Source: JAOUGY01 sp963825585 (lineage in GTDB: Bacteria; Actinomycetota; Acidimicrobiia; Spongiisociales; ZC4RG35). From it: DNA of 64,000 bases. This document shows positions 26,403-34,774 of this stretch, in pieces. A program made the position numbers and the translations under genes. The notes beneath the pieces were generated by a model that saw only the letters and a program-made list of their open reading frames with translations, searched no databases and was not told the DNA's origin. Position 1 is the first letter of the stretch. Each line of letters begins with the position of its first letter. The stretch lies in the NCBI GenBank assembly GCA_963825585.1, contig CAWGTX010000006.1, positions 1,178,001 through 1,242,000 of the forward strand, read 5' to 3'.

Positions 26403-27281
26403 TCACCGGGTCCTCCTGTCGATGGGTGGATGCTGCGGGTAGCCCCTCGCCGCGTAGTCGAATCCGCCCAGCTCCAGCTGGCCGAGATCGGGGTCCTGGG
26501 GAGATGCGTAGTAGGCGCGGATCTCCGAGATCAGCCCTGTCGTCACGTCGAATCGATACCACTCGTCGCCGCGCAGCACGGTGCCGGTTGCGACCTTGAA
26601 GTGGGTCCACTCGATGACGGCGACACCTGCGTACGGGTCGCCGATGAAGCTGTCGACCGTCCACACCGACCCGAGTGCATCCACCGCCTCCGCCCACTTT
26701 CGTCCGATGGTGTCCGCCCCTCGGAACGGCCCCTCGTACATGCCAGGCGGGAAGTAGTGGATCGCGTCGGGGGTGAAGTAGGCGGCCACGGCGGCGGCGT
26801 CACCGGTGTTGCAGGCGTCGAAGTAGCCTCGGATGACGGATTCCATGCGGGTGGAGGTGAAGGTCTGCAGGGCGAGGGTCCCGGCTCCCGCCTCCGCGAT
26901 CCGGTGGTCCTGCTCACCAGTGGCACCGGACACACCCACCGCTCCGACCACGTCGCCGTCGACGATGAGCGGTACACCGCCCGGAACCGGCATCAACCGG
27001 TTGTTCGCTCCCAAGGGTGCCAGACCGGGCTCGGACGCCAACAGCTCGGCCCACCACAGCGTGGACTGGCCGAACGAGGCGGCGGTCCAGGCCTTGTCGC
27101 AGGAAACGTCGAGCGACAACATCGGCGAACCGTCCATGCGGGAGAACACGACCGGTAAGCCCGCCGGGTCCACCACCGAGACCGCCACTGCTACACCGAG
27201 ATGTTCTGCCTCGACGATGGCGCCGTCGACGACCTCGATGGCGGCGGCCATGGTGATCACGGGCTTGGAGATCGCTTTCAT
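26403..27281 (-). CDS. HbpS/GlcG-like (DUF336) domain fused to a SnoaL-like domain
   Basis: 292 aa starting at an ATG that overlaps the HAD stop (ATGA). Residues about 1-135 are a GlcG/HbpS domain (SVVDPAGLPVVFSRMDG, then PGGVPLIVDGDVVGAVGVSGATGEQD). Residues about 145-292 are an NTF2/SnoaL fold (RGYFDACNTGDAAAVAAYFTPDA). HbpS domains bind heme or small aromatics. SnoaL-like domains bind hydrophobic substrates. The fusion inside a ring-cleavage operon suggests a binding or isomerising accessory function; no reaction is known. Confidence 0.8.
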   Translation of the reverse strand: MKAISKPVITMAAAIEVVDGAIVEAEHLGVAVAVSVVDPAGLPVVFSRMDGSPMLSLDVSCDKAWTAASFGQSTLWWAELLASEPGLAPLGANNRLMPVPGGVPLIVDGDVVGAVGVSGATGEQDHRIAEAGAGTLALQTFTSTRMESVIRGYFDACNTGDAAAVAAYFTPDAIHYFPPGMYEGPFRGADTIGRKWAEAVDALGSVWTVDSFIGDPYAGVAVIEWTHFKVATGTVLRGDEWYRFDVTTGLISEIRAYYASPQDPDLGQLELGGFDYAARGYPQHPPIDRRTR

Positions 27282-27901
27282 GGCAGGCCGATCCTCTCTC
27301 TCAGGGCGGCGATCGAAGCCGCCGGGTCGGTGATGTCGAACAGCTGGGACTGCATCCCGACCGCCTCGGCACCGCGGCAGTTGATGCGCATGTCGTCCAC
27401 GAACACACAGGTGTCGGGGGTACGGGCGATGGCCGCGCAGGCGGCCCGATACGGCGCAGCGGCCGGCTTGCGGACGCCGATGGTGGCCACGTCCACCAGC
27501 CCGGCGAACATCGAAGCCGGGGGCCACGTCGTCCACCAGTCGTCACCCATCCACTTGGAGGCGTCGTTGGTGAGGATGCCCTGCACCCGCCCGGCGCCGT
27601 GGATGTCCTCGATCAGCGCCCACGTCTCCGGCCGTTGGTGGTGATCCCAATCGACGTCGGTCTTGGGATCGAAGACGATGCCGTGCGAGCGGAAGCGCGC
27701 CATCATTCGCTCCAGATATTCGGGCTCGTCGAGTCCGCCGTCGCACATGAGGGCGTATTCGGCGTCGGGCGCCTCCCCGGTGGGGCCGATCGGCAGCCGG
27801 TCGAGCGGCCAACCGCGCTCCCGCCCGATCTCGACCATCACCTCGGTGAAGTATCGGGTGAACACGCCGCCCATGTCCCACACCACAGCCAGATCATCCA
27901 T
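27278..27901 (-). CDS. HAD superfamily protein in the meta-cleavage operon
   Basis: 207 aa. Motif I is AVVWDMGGVFTRYF, motif II GILTNDAS, and motif IV CVFVDDMRINCRGAEAVGM. It overlaps the Rieske ferredoxin by 8 nt and the fusion gene by 4 nt, so it belongs to the same transcript. Its phosphatase chemistry could matter if aryl phosphates are intermediates of this pathway, but this is inference. It is a paralogue of 22071-22664. Confidence 0.8.
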   Translation of the reverse strand: MDDLAVVWDMGGVFTRYFTEVMVEIGRERGWPLDRLPIGPTGEAPDAEYALMCDGGLDEPEYLERMMARFRSHGIVFDPKTDVDWDHHQRPETWALIEDIHGAGRVQGILTNDASKWMGDDWWTTWPPASMFAGLVDVATIGVRKPAAAPYRAACAAIARTPDTCVFVDDMRINCRGAEAVGMQSQLFDITDPAASIAALRERIGLP

Positions 27902-28256
27902 CTCTGCTCCATTCCCGGGCGTGACGCAGCATCATCTCGCGAATCGACAGCGCCGGCTCGGGATCGGGGACCTCGACGTACACCTCGCCGTCGGTCACCT
28001 CGACCGGATAGGACTGGAGTGTTCCCCGGTTGCCCAGATGTCGACCGGTGGCGGCGTCGTAGCGCCAGAAGTGGAGCGGACAGGTGAGCCTGCCGTTGTC
28101 GATGCGGCCTCCTTCCAGCTTCGAATCCTGGTGGAGGCATCGGTTCTGGAAGGCGACGATGTCGTCACCGACCCGCGCCACCACGACTCTGCCGTCGGCA
28201 ACGGCGATGCAGTGGTCGCTCGGGATTGCATCCAAAGGGCCGAGGTCAACGCGCAT
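27894..28256 (-). CDS. Rieske [2Fe-2S] ferredoxin
   Basis: 120 aa. The cluster ligands are CLHQDSK and CPLHFW (CxH ... CxxH), spaced as in aromatic-oxygenase ferredoxins. It probably carries electrons to the Rieske oxygenase at 51291, since no oxygenase lies in its own operon. No NAD(P)H-ferredoxin reductase is visible in the window. A heptamer-repeat hairpin lies between this gene and the upstream aldehyde dehydrogenase stop. Confidence 0.9.
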   Translation of the reverse strand: MRVDLGPLDAIPSDHCIAVADGRVVVARVGDDIVAFQNRCLHQDSKLEGGRIDNGRLTCPLHFWRYDAATGRHLGNRGTLQSYPVEVTDGEVYVEVPDPEPALSIREMMLRHAREWSRDG

Positions 28257-28257
28257 G

Positions 28258-28421
28258 AGGGAGGAAGCAGAACGCAGAAGGCCGAACGCCGAACGCCAAG
28301 ACCCGCCACCAGTCTGGGAGGCGGCCGTCGAAGTGGCGTCGTGCAGACAACACCGGCGGGCCAGGTTCCGAGTTCTGGTTGAGGCGTTCTGCGTTCTGCG
28401 TTCTGCGTTCTGCGTGGTTCA
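28258..28421. repeat. Heptamer-word inverted repeat (GCAGAAC / GTTCTGC)
   Basis: The left arm (28268-28303) contains GCAGAAC and GCCGAAC words. The right arm (28385-28420) contains GTTCTGC four times then GTGGTTC, the complement of the left words. The loop is about 80 nt. The last word ends 1 nt from the stop codon of the dehydrogenase gene (complement TCA at 28422). The same words recur at 44624-44790. Confidence 0.75.
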
Positions 28422-29870
28422 TCAGTCGAACTTGATCACGACGGCTTTGGACTCGGTGAAGAACTCGTAGGAATAGTCGCCTCCTTCACGACCGATACCG
28501 GAGTCCTTGTATCCACCGAAGGGAAGGCGCAGGTCACGGAGGAAGAAACAGTTGACCCACACGTTGCCGGTCTTCAAGCTACGGGCGGCGCGGTGGGCTG
28601 TGTCCAGGTTCTTCGTCCACACCATGCCGGCGAGGCCGTAGGGCGAGTCGTTGGCGATGGCGATGGCCTCGTCGGTGTCATCGAATGGCATGACCGCGGC
28701 CACCGGACCGAAGATCTCCTCCCGGCAGGCGCGCATCTGGTTGTTGACGTCCGAGAAGATGGTGGGCTCGATGAAGTTGCCCTTGCCCATGGCACCGTCG
28801 GTGATCCGATGACCACCGGTGAGCAACTTACCGCCTTCCGACTCGGCGATGTCGATGTAGCCCAGGACTTTGTCCATGTGCTCGGTGGAGACGAGTGGGC
28901 CGACCTTGGTGGCGGGGTCGAACGGGTCGCCGACCGGCCAGCGGGCGATGCCGTCGACCATGCGGGCACAGAACTCGTCGTACACCGACCGATGGACGAG
29001 GATGCGCGAACCGGCCAGGCACACCTCGCCCTGGTTGTAGAAGACCCCGAGGAGCGAGCCGTTGACGGCGGCGTCGAGGTCGGCGTCGCCGAACACGATC
29101 GATGGAGACTTGCCGCCCAGCTCGAAGGACAGCTTCTTCAACGACCCCGAGCCGGCCGCCATGATCGCCCGGCCGGTGTTCGACTCCCCGGTGAACGTGA
29201 CGCCAGCGACCTGAGTGTGACGGGTGAGCGCCTCACCGGCAGCATCGGGCCCGAATCCGTGGACAACGTTGAACACGCCGTCGGGCACTCCGGCCTCGGC
29301 GCAGATCTCGGCCAGGATCGAGGCGGTCACCGGTGACTGCTCGGCGGGCTTGGCGACCACGGTGCAACCGAAGGCGAGCGCCGGTGCGACCTTCCAGGAG
29401 AGGAGCATGAGGGGGAAGTTCCACGGTGAGATGGCGGCAACCACGCCCAGCGGCTCCCGCAGCTCGTAGCCGAAGGTCTTGTCCCACGGCTTGTCGAAGG
29501 CGTGCGTGCCGGCCATCTCCTGGTAGTCGGCGAAGAACCGGAAGTTCTGGGCGGCCCGGGGCACGTCCTTGTGACGGGAGTCGGAGATGGGCTTGCCCAT
29601 GTCGCGGGTCTCCCATTCCGCCAACTCGTCGGCACGCTCGTCGATGCGATCGGCCAGCCGGAGCAGGATCTGCTTGCGCGCAGTCGGGTTCATCGTCGAC
29701 CACGACTCGAAGGCCTTGGCGGCGGCCTTCACCGCCCGGTCGGCATCGGCGGCCGAGCCTTCGGCGACGTCGGCGATCGGCTGGTTGTCGGTGGGGTTGA
29801 CCGACTGGAACGTCCGGCCGTCGAGGGAGTCGACGAACTCGCCATCGATGAAGTGACGGACTCGTTTCAT
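28422..29870 (-). CDS. dmpC: 2-hydroxymuconic semialdehyde dehydrogenase (ALDH family)
   Basis: 482 aa from the ATG at 29870, overlapping the tautomerase stop. SNTGRAIMAAGSGSLKKLSFELGGKSPSIVF carries the catalytic Glu, and NQGEVCLAGSRILVH the catalytic Cys. The closing LPFGGYKDSGIGREGGDYSYEFFTESKAVVI is typical of the XylG/DmpC/HpaE clade. It oxidises the ring-cleavage product to 2-hydroxymuconate with NAD+, feeding the tautomerase/decarboxylase branch. Substrate assignment rests on the operon. Confidence 0.9.
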   Translation of the reverse strand: MKRVRHFIDGEFVDSLDGRTFQSVNPTDNQPIADVAEGSAADADRAVKAAAKAFESWSTMNPTARKQILLRLADRIDERADELAEWETRDMGKPISDSRHKDVPRAAQNFRFFADYQEMAGTHAFDKPWDKTFGYELREPLGVVAAISPWNFPLMLLSWKVAPALAFGCTVVAKPAEQSPVTASILAEICAEAGVPDGVFNVVHGFGPDAAGEALTRHTQVAGVTFTGESNTGRAIMAAGSGSLKKLSFELGGKSPSIVFGDADLDAAVNGSLLGVFYNQGEVCLAGSRILVHRSVYDEFCARMVDGIARWPVGDPFDPATKVGPLVSTEHMDKVLGYIDIAESEGGKLLTGGHRITDGAMGKGNFIEPTIFSDVNNQMRACREEIFGPVAAVMPFDDTDEAIAIANDSPYGLAGMVWTKNLDTAHRAARSLKTGNVWVNCFFLRDLRLPFGGYKDSGIGREGGDYSYEFFTESKAVVIKFD

Positions 29871-30088
29871 TCGGCAGCCTCCGTGGCTGCGGCCCGTTCG
29901 GCCTTGACCACCCGCCATGGCTTTCCGCCCACGCCGTACTGGTGCTCGACCATCTCGTTCACCATGATCCGCACCGAGTTGATGTCGGTCTGCAGAGAAT
30001 CGGCGATGGCCTCGGACACCGTGGAGATCATCTTCTCTATGTTCTCTTTGGGGCGACCCTCCATGATGTTGATGGTGACGAGCGGCAT
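29867..30088 (-). CDS. dmpI: 4-oxalocrotonate tautomerase family protein
   Basis: 73 aa. After Met removal the N-terminus is PLVTINIMEGR, with the catalytic Pro1, and Arg11 is present. The C-terminus is about 11 residues longer than the canonical 62-aa enzyme (KPWRVVKAERAAATEAAE). It converts 2-hydroxymuconate to 2-oxo-3-hexenedioate. AAAGGAAG precedes the ATG. It has a paralogue at 52897-53136. Confidence 0.9.
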   Translation of the reverse strand: MPLVTINIMEGRPKENIEKMISTVSEAIADSLQTDINSVRIMVNEMVEHQYGVGGKPWRVVKAERAAATEAAE

Positions 30089-30104
30089 TCGCTGACTTCC
30101 TTTC

Positions 30105-30860
30105 TCAGGCGGCCCGGAGGCCGACGGTTCCGATCCGATCGAACGTGGCGGAGACCACCGACCCCGGATGGAGGTCGACTGGAGCAGTGAGCCCACCGGA
30201 GATCACGATCTCCCCGGCCCGCACTCTGCGATGGTCCTGGTTCACGAGCCAGGCGACGGCGGCGGCGGGGTGGTCGAGCGCTGCGGCGCCCGCTGCCGTG
30301 GCGAAGAGGGTCCCATCCGATTCGACCACCACGCCCAACAGGGCGAGGTTCAATCCGTGCACGGGCACGGGGTCACCGAGGACGACCAGACCCGCCGAAC
30401 TGTTGTCGGCGATGTTGTCGAGCGGGCCGAACCGGAACCCGAGGTAGCGCGAGTCGACGATCTCGAGGCACGGCATGACCCCGACGGTGGCGGCCAGCAC
30501 CTCGACCGGTGAGATCGGCGGCTCCAGGTCCGTCCCGATCAGAAAGGCGATCTCCGGCTCCACCTTGGGGTGGATCAACGTGTCGAGTCGGACCACGCCG
30601 TCGTGGACCACCATGGCGTCGGTCAGCCACCCCGAGTTGGGATGCGGCACCCCCATCGCCTGCTGCATCGCCCTCGACGTGAACCCGAGCTTGCCCCCGA
30701 TCACCGTCTCACCGTCGGACTCCCGCAGCCCGATCCCGGCCAGTTGGATCGCATAGGCGTCCGCCGTCGTCATGGCAGGAAGCCGCGACGAGAGGATCGA
30801 GACCTCGCGTCGTTCCGTCCGCCCTCGATGGAGTTCTACGGCGGCATCACGTGGATTCAC
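30105..30860 (-). CDS. 2-keto-4-pentenoate hydratase / oxalocrotonate decarboxylase family paralogue
   Basis: 251 aa from a GTG at 30860, chosen because VNPRDAAVELHRGRTERREV aligns with the family N-terminus; a Met at about 30773 would cut it. Metal-site motifs HPKVEPEIAFLIG and LEIVDSRYLGFRF are intact. It is most like the decarboxylase subgroup but distinct from the neighbour at 30919. A third member of this family in one operon suggests that the pathway handles a second substrate or that it forms a hetero-oligomer. Confidence 0.82.
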   Translation of the reverse strand: MNPRDAAVELHRGRTERREVSILSSRLPAMTTADAYAIQLAGIGLRESDGETVIGGKLGFTSRAMQQAMGVPHPNSGWLTDAMVVHDGVVRLDTLIHPKVEPEIAFLIGTDLEPPISPVEVLAATVGVMPCLEIVDSRYLGFRFGPLDNIADNSSAGLVVLGDPVPVHGLNLALLGVVVESDGTLFATAAGAAALDHPAAAVAWLVNQDHRRVRAGEIVISGGLTAPVDLHPGSVVSATFDRIGTVGLRAA

Positions 30861-30870
30861 GCGTGGGCCT

Positions 30871-30920
30871 CTGGCTCGTAGCTCGTGCCTCGTAGCTCGT
30901 CGCTCATGGGCTCGTAGCTC
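30871..30920. repeat. Heptamer array (GCTCGTA-type, complement of GAGCTAC words)
   Basis: Words GCTCGTA, GCTCGTG, CCTCGTA, GCTCGTC, GCTCATG run in a 7-bp period and merge into the stop codon of the gene at 30919 (complement TCA). It is the reverse complement of the 19.4-kb array, in the same placement relative to a gene end. Confidence 0.7.
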
Positions 30921-31665
30921 ACCGGACTGCCATCTCCAGCATCCCGAGACGGTCGATCTCGATGGTGACCGAGTCCCCGGCAGCCACCGGGAAGGCGGCG
31001 GTGAGCGCTCCGGCGAGCACCAGGGAACCGGCCGGAAGTCCGCGGCCGCGCTCGGCGAGTTTGCGGACGAACCACGCCACCGCGGCTGCCGGGTGGCCGA
31101 GGATTGCCGCGCCGGCCGCGGTGGCCACGATCTCTCCGTTCTTGGAGAAGACACAGCCGACGGCTCTCAGGTCGATCCCGACCGGCGACACCGGGTCGCC
31201 GACCATGAACCGGGCGGCGGAGGCGTTGTCGGCGATGACGTCGGGCAGCGTGAACTGGTACCCGGCGTAACGGGAATCGAGCACGTCGATGGCGGGCATC
31301 ACCCCGACAGTGGCGGCCAGTACCTGGGATGCCGACACCCCTTTGCCGCTGAGGCTCTCGCCGATGATGAAGGCGATCTCGGGCTCGACCCGCGGTTGGA
31401 TGAGCTCACCGGAGACCAGGGGCGCACCCTGGTGGATCTCGGTCCCTTCCACCATCCACCCGTACAGCGGCTCGTCCACCTTCATCTGCTGCTGCTTGGC
31501 CTTGGAGGTGAGTCCGAGCTTGGCCGCCACCACTGTCGGGCCGAGGGCGGCGACGCACTCGTCCTGGACGTCGTAGGCGGCGTCGGCAGTGAGGCCGGTG
31601 GTGCCCGGGTCGAGGGCGGTCCGGGTGCGGATCGCCTGGACGAGACGGTCTGCCAGCTTGCTCAC
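30919..31665 (-). CDS. dmpH: 4-oxalocrotonate decarboxylase (XylI/DmpH-like)
   Basis: 248 aa from a GTG overlapping the aldolase stop. VAAKLGLTSKAKQQQMKVDEPLYGWM and VGVMPAIDVLDSRYAGYQF, then LAERGRGLPAGSLVLAGALTAA, match the decarboxylase rather than the hydratase subgroup. It converts 2-oxo-3-hexenedioate to 2-oxopent-4-enoate plus CO2 using Mg2+ (QPRVEPEIAF). In known pathways it forms a complex with the hydratase, which is encoded four genes upstream here. Confidence 0.88.
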   Translation of the reverse strand: MSKLADRLVQAIRTRTALDPGTTGLTADAAYDVQDECVAALGPTVVAAKLGLTSKAKQQQMKVDEPLYGWMVEGTEIHQGAPLVSGELIQPRVEPEIAFIIGESLSGKGVSASQVLAATVGVMPAIDVLDSRYAGYQFTLPDVIADNASAARFMVGDPVSPVGIDLRAVGCVFSKNGEIVATAAGAAILGHPAAAVAWFVRKLAERGRGLPAGSLVLAGALTAAFPVAAGDSVTIEIDRLGMLEMAVR

Positions 31666-32690
31666 GACTGTGCCGCCAGCTGGGCGGCCGCCGCCCGGCG
31701 CTGCAGCTCCATGGCGACGTCGATGATCATGTCCTCCTGGCCGCCCACGACCTTGCGGGCGCCCAGCTCGAGCAGGATGTCTTTGGTGTCGACGCCGTAG
31801 CGCTCCGCCGCTCGCTTGGCGTGGAGCAGGAACGAGGCGTACACGCCGGCGTAACCGAGCAGCAGCCCGTCGCGGTCGATCACGCCCTGGTCGGGCCGGA
31901 TGGGCCGCACCGCCTCCTGGGCGGCGTCCATGATCCCGAGCGGGTCGATGCCGGTGGCGATCCCGGATTTCTCACAGGCGGCCACCAGGATCTCGGTGGG
32001 ACAGTTGCCCGCCCCGGCGCCGAGGCCGGTGGTGCAGCCGTCGATCTGGTCAACGCCCTCCTCGAGGGCGGCGAGGCTGTTGGCGACGGCGAGTGACAGG
32101 TTGTTGTGGGCGTGGATGCCCACCTGGCAGGTCACGACCTTCTTGACCGCCGCCACCCGGCGGCGGGCGTCGTCGATGGTCATCGCCCCTGCCGAGTCGA
32201 CCACGTAGACGGTGCCGACCCCGTAGGAGTCCATCAGCATCGCCTGCTCGGCCAGCTTCTCGGGCGAGATCATGCTCGCCATCATCAGGAAGCCAACAGA
32301 CTCCATCCCCAGCTCGGCGGCGAGGGCGATGTGCTGTTGGGAGATGTCGGCCTCGGTGCAGTGCGTGGCGATGCGGGCGACGGTGGCGCCGGCCTCGGCC
32401 GCCTTGCGGAGGTCGTCCTTGGTGCCGATACCGGGGACCATCAGCACGGCGATCTTTGCCTGGGTGGCTTCCTCGACCGCTGCCCTGATGAGCGTCATCT
32501 CGTTGGTGTGGCTGAACCCGTAGTTGAACGACGAGCCACCGACGCCGTCGCCGTGGGAGACCTCGATGACGGGGACGCCGGCGGCGTCGAGGCTGCGGAC
32601 GACGCGTCGGACCTGCTCCTCGGTGAACTGGTGGGCGACGGCGTGGGAGCCGTCACGCAGCGTCGAGTCGGTGAGTCGGAACCGGGCCAT
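31662..32690 (-). CDS. dmpG: 4-hydroxy-2-oxovalerate aldolase
   Basis: 342-343 aa; the ATG at 32690 forms TGATG with the upstream stop (GTG 32693 also possible). TLRDGSHAVAHQF, SHGDGVGGSSFNYGFS and GIHAHNNLSLAVANSLAALEEG are the metal and catalytic motifs. It cleaves 4-hydroxy-2-oxovalerate to pyruvate and acetaldehyde. The adjacent acylating acetaldehyde dehydrogenase forms the channelled partner. Confidence 0.95.
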   Translation of the reverse strand: MARFRLTDSTLRDGSHAVAHQFTEEQVRRVVRSLDAAGVPVIEVSHGDGVGGSSFNYGFSHTNEMTLIRAAVEEATQAKIAVLMVPGIGTKDDLRKAAEAGATVARIATHCTEADISQQHIALAAELGMESVGFLMMASMISPEKLAEQAMLMDSYGVGTVYVVDSAGAMTIDDARRRVAAVKKVVTCQVGIHAHNNLSLAVANSLAALEEGVDQIDGCTTGLGAGAGNCPTEILVAACEKSGIATGIDPLGIMDAAQEAVRPIRPDQGVIDRDGLLLGYAGVYASFLLHAKRAAERYGVDTKDILLELGARKVVGGQEDMIIDVAMELQRRAAAAQLAAQS

Positions 32691-33595
32691 CACGCACCCC
32701 CCATCGCCTGGGCCATCGCCTCGCCGACGCGGACGGCGGAGGCGGTCATGATGTCGAGGTTGCCGGCGTAGGGCGGGAAGTAGTCGCCGGCGCCCTCGAC
32801 CTCGAGGAGCACGACGACTCGCGCCTTGACGTCGCCGCCCGGGGTGTGGAACAGGTCCTCGTCGAACACCAGGTCGGACTTGAGTCGGTACCCGGGGACG
32901 TACTGGGAGACCTCGTCTATGACCGACATGATGGAGGCGGCGACCGCTTCCCTGTCATAGCCGTCGCCGAGGGCGCAGAACACGGTGTTGCGCATGAGGA
33001 TCGGCGGGTCGGCCGGGTTGAGGACCATGATCGCCTTGCCGTGGGCGGCGCCGCCCACCTCCGACAGCGCCGAGGACGTAACGAGGGTGAACTCGTCGAT
33101 GTTCTGACGGGTGCCGGGCCCGGCCGACACCGACGAGACGGTGGAGACGATCTCGGCGTAGGGGACGTCGCAGGTGCGGGCGACGGCGTGGACGATCGGT
33201 GTGGTGGCCTGTCCGCCGCAGGTGATCATGTTCACGTTGGGTGCGTCGAGGTTGGCGGTCAGGTTCACCGGCGGCACCACCAGCGGTCCCAGTTTGGCAG
33301 GGGTGAGATCCACCGCCCGCAGGCCGGCGTCCTGATAGCGGGGCGCGTTCTGGCGGTGCACCCACGCCGAGGTTGCCTCGAAGACGATGTCGAACTCGTC
33401 GGCGCGGTCGATCAGGACGTCGACGCCCTCGTGGGTGGCGTCGATGCCGAGCGAGCGGGCCTTGGCCAGCCCATCGCTGTCGGGGTCGACACCCACCACC
33501 AGTCCCAACTCGAGGTGGGGCGAGCGCTGCAGCTTGTACATGAGGTCGGTTCCGATGTTCCCGGACCCGACGATGGCGCAGAGTGTCCTGCTCAA
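32690..33595 (-). CDS. dmpF: Acetaldehyde dehydrogenase (acetylating)
   Basis: 301 aa from a TTG at 33595 behind GGGGAGGAA. It has the NAD-binding AIVGSGNIGTDLM, catalytic Cys in MITCGGQATTPIVHA, and VSAGPGTRQNIDEFT. It oxidises acetaldehyde to acetyl-CoA. It is adjacent to and coupled with the aldolase, the standard DmpFG/BphIJ arrangement. Confidence 0.95.
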   Translation of the reverse strand: MSRTLCAIVGSGNIGTDLMYKLQRSPHLELGLVVGVDPDSDGLAKARSLGIDATHEGVDVLIDRADEFDIVFEATSAWVHRQNAPRYQDAGLRAVDLTPAKLGPLVVPPVNLTANLDAPNVNMITCGGQATTPIVHAVARTCDVPYAEIVSTVSSVSAGPGTRQNIDEFTLVTSSALSEVGGAAHGKAIMVLNPADPPILMRNTVFCALGDGYDREAVAASIMSVIDEVSQYVPGYRLKSDLVFDEDLFHTPGGDVKARVVVLLEVEGAGDYFPPYAGNLDIMTASAVRVGEAMAQAMGGA

Positions 33596-33614
33596 CGGTT
33601 CCTCCCCACTTTGG

Positions 33615-34388
33615 TCATGTGAATCTGGCCCGGACCGAGCCGAGCCGGTCGAAGTCGGCCCGAATCACGTCGCCCGCCTTCACGTCGAAGGCGGCGTGGA
33701 GCGAACCGGTCATCACGAACATGCCCTCCTCCAACGTCACGTCGTAGGGGGCGAGGGTGTTGGCGAGCCAGGCGATCGTGGACACCGGGTTGCCGAGGGC
33801 AGCGGCTCCGGCGCCGGTGGCGGCGATCTCGCCGTTGCGCCACATCACCATCCCGGTGAGGCGCAGGTCGAAATCGACCGGGATCACCCGGGACCCGAGG
33901 ATGGTGGCACCTGCCGAGGCGAGGTCGGCGATGGTGTCGGGCAGCTTGATCTTCCAGTCCTGGATGCGGGAGTCGACCACCTCGATGGCGGCGACCGCCC
34001 CCGACACCGCCTGGGCGGCGTCCAGCAGGGTCACGCCGGGGCCTTTCAGCGATTTGCCCAGCACCAGGGCGATCTCGGCCTCCACCTTGGGCTGGATGAA
34101 CCGGTCGGCGGGGGTCTCCATCCCGTCGTCGATCACCTGTGAGGCGAACTGGGGTGCGTAGTCGGGATCGGAGATGCCGAGCATGTCCTGCATCGCCTTC
34201 GACGTCAGGCCGAGCTTCCATCCGACGATCGTCTCACCGTCGGCGGCGAGCAACTTCACGAACTCCTGCTGGGCGAGGTATCCGTCGACCGCCGTCATGT
34301 CCGGGTCCTGACCGGACAGCGGCGGGATCGGAACCCCCGACCTCAGGGCGGCATGCAGCGCTTCGGCGCGCTCACGAGGGGAGGACAT
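33615..34388 (-). CDS. dmpE: 2-oxopent-4-enoate hydratase
   Basis: 257 aa from the ATG at 34388 (longer frame to 34418 rejected because TACAGT lies 6 nt before 34388). AAIEVVDSRIQDWKIKLPDTIAD and GAGAAALGNPVSTIAWLANTL match the XylJ/MhpD hydratase subgroup, and IQPKVEAEIALVLG gives the metal ligands. It hydrates 2-oxopent-4-enoate to 4-hydroxy-2-oxovalerate. First gene of the lower-pathway operon, under operator A. Confidence 0.92.
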   Translation of the reverse strand: MSSPRERAEALHAALRSGVPIPPLSGQDPDMTAVDGYLAQQEFVKLLAADGETIVGWKLGLTSKAMQDMLGISDPDYAPQFASQVIDDGMETPADRFIQPKVEAEIALVLGKSLKGPGVTLLDAAQAVSGAVAAIEVVDSRIQDWKIKLPDTIADLASAGATILGSRVIPVDFDLRLTGMVMWRNGEIAATGAGAAALGNPVSTIAWLANTLAPYDVTLEEGMFVMTGSLHAAFDVKAGDVIRADFDRLGSVRARFT

Positions 34389-34394
34389 GCGGCG

Positions 34395-34445
34395 ACTGTA
34401 TCCACAGCGTCCCTGCATGCGGTCCGGCGTTCTCCCATGCGGGAC
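34395..34445 (-). promoter_or_regulatory. Regulon promoter A (lower-pathway operon)
   Basis: On the minus strand: GTCCCGCATGGGAGAAC (34445-34429), spacer GCC, GGACCGCATGCAGGGAC (34425-34409), 8 nt, -10 box TACAGT (34400-34395), 6 nt, ATG at 34388. Two 17-bp quasi-palindromes in tandem stand where a -35 box would be. The same architecture occurs at sites B-E. Confidence 0.8.
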
Positions 34446-34461
34446 GAACCCCGCCCGAGGC

Positions 34462-34710
34462 TCAGCGGTGTTGCTTCAACTTGTCGAGGATCGCCTGATC
34501 CTCGAGGGAACATGCCACCGCCAGTGCCCGATCGATTGAGAACGCAGGCTCGCCCAAGTGGTGGACCGGGAGGGCGTACGTGGGGAAATCGGACCCAAAA
34601 CCTCTCCTCAGCGCCTCGTTGATCGCGGCTTCCAAGCTGAGCCCACGTTCGGACATGAACTGCCGAACGAGGATCTCCACATCCGTGTAGAGGGCAACCG
34701 TCACCCGCAT
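34462..34710 (-). CDS. VapB-like antitoxin, orphan
   Basis: 82 aa from the ATG at 34710 (an in-frame ATG at 34761 gives an unlikely extension). MRVTVALYTDVEILVRQFMS, then RGLSLEAAINEALRRGF, is the ribbon-helix-helix layout of VapB. GATACT sits 7 nt upstream. No VapC follows; the downstream side is the pathway operon promoter. It is either an orphan antitoxin or a remnant of a lost pair. Confidence 0.68.
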   Translation of the reverse strand: MRVTVALYTDVEILVRQFMSERGLSLEAAINEALRRGFGSDFPTYALPVHHLGEPAFSIDRALAVACSLEDQAILDKLKQHR

Positions 34711-34774
34711 CAGCGCGAGTATCGCGAAGCGATCGGCATTGAGCTGTGTATCCCTCTGCATTACAGTGTGTCAC

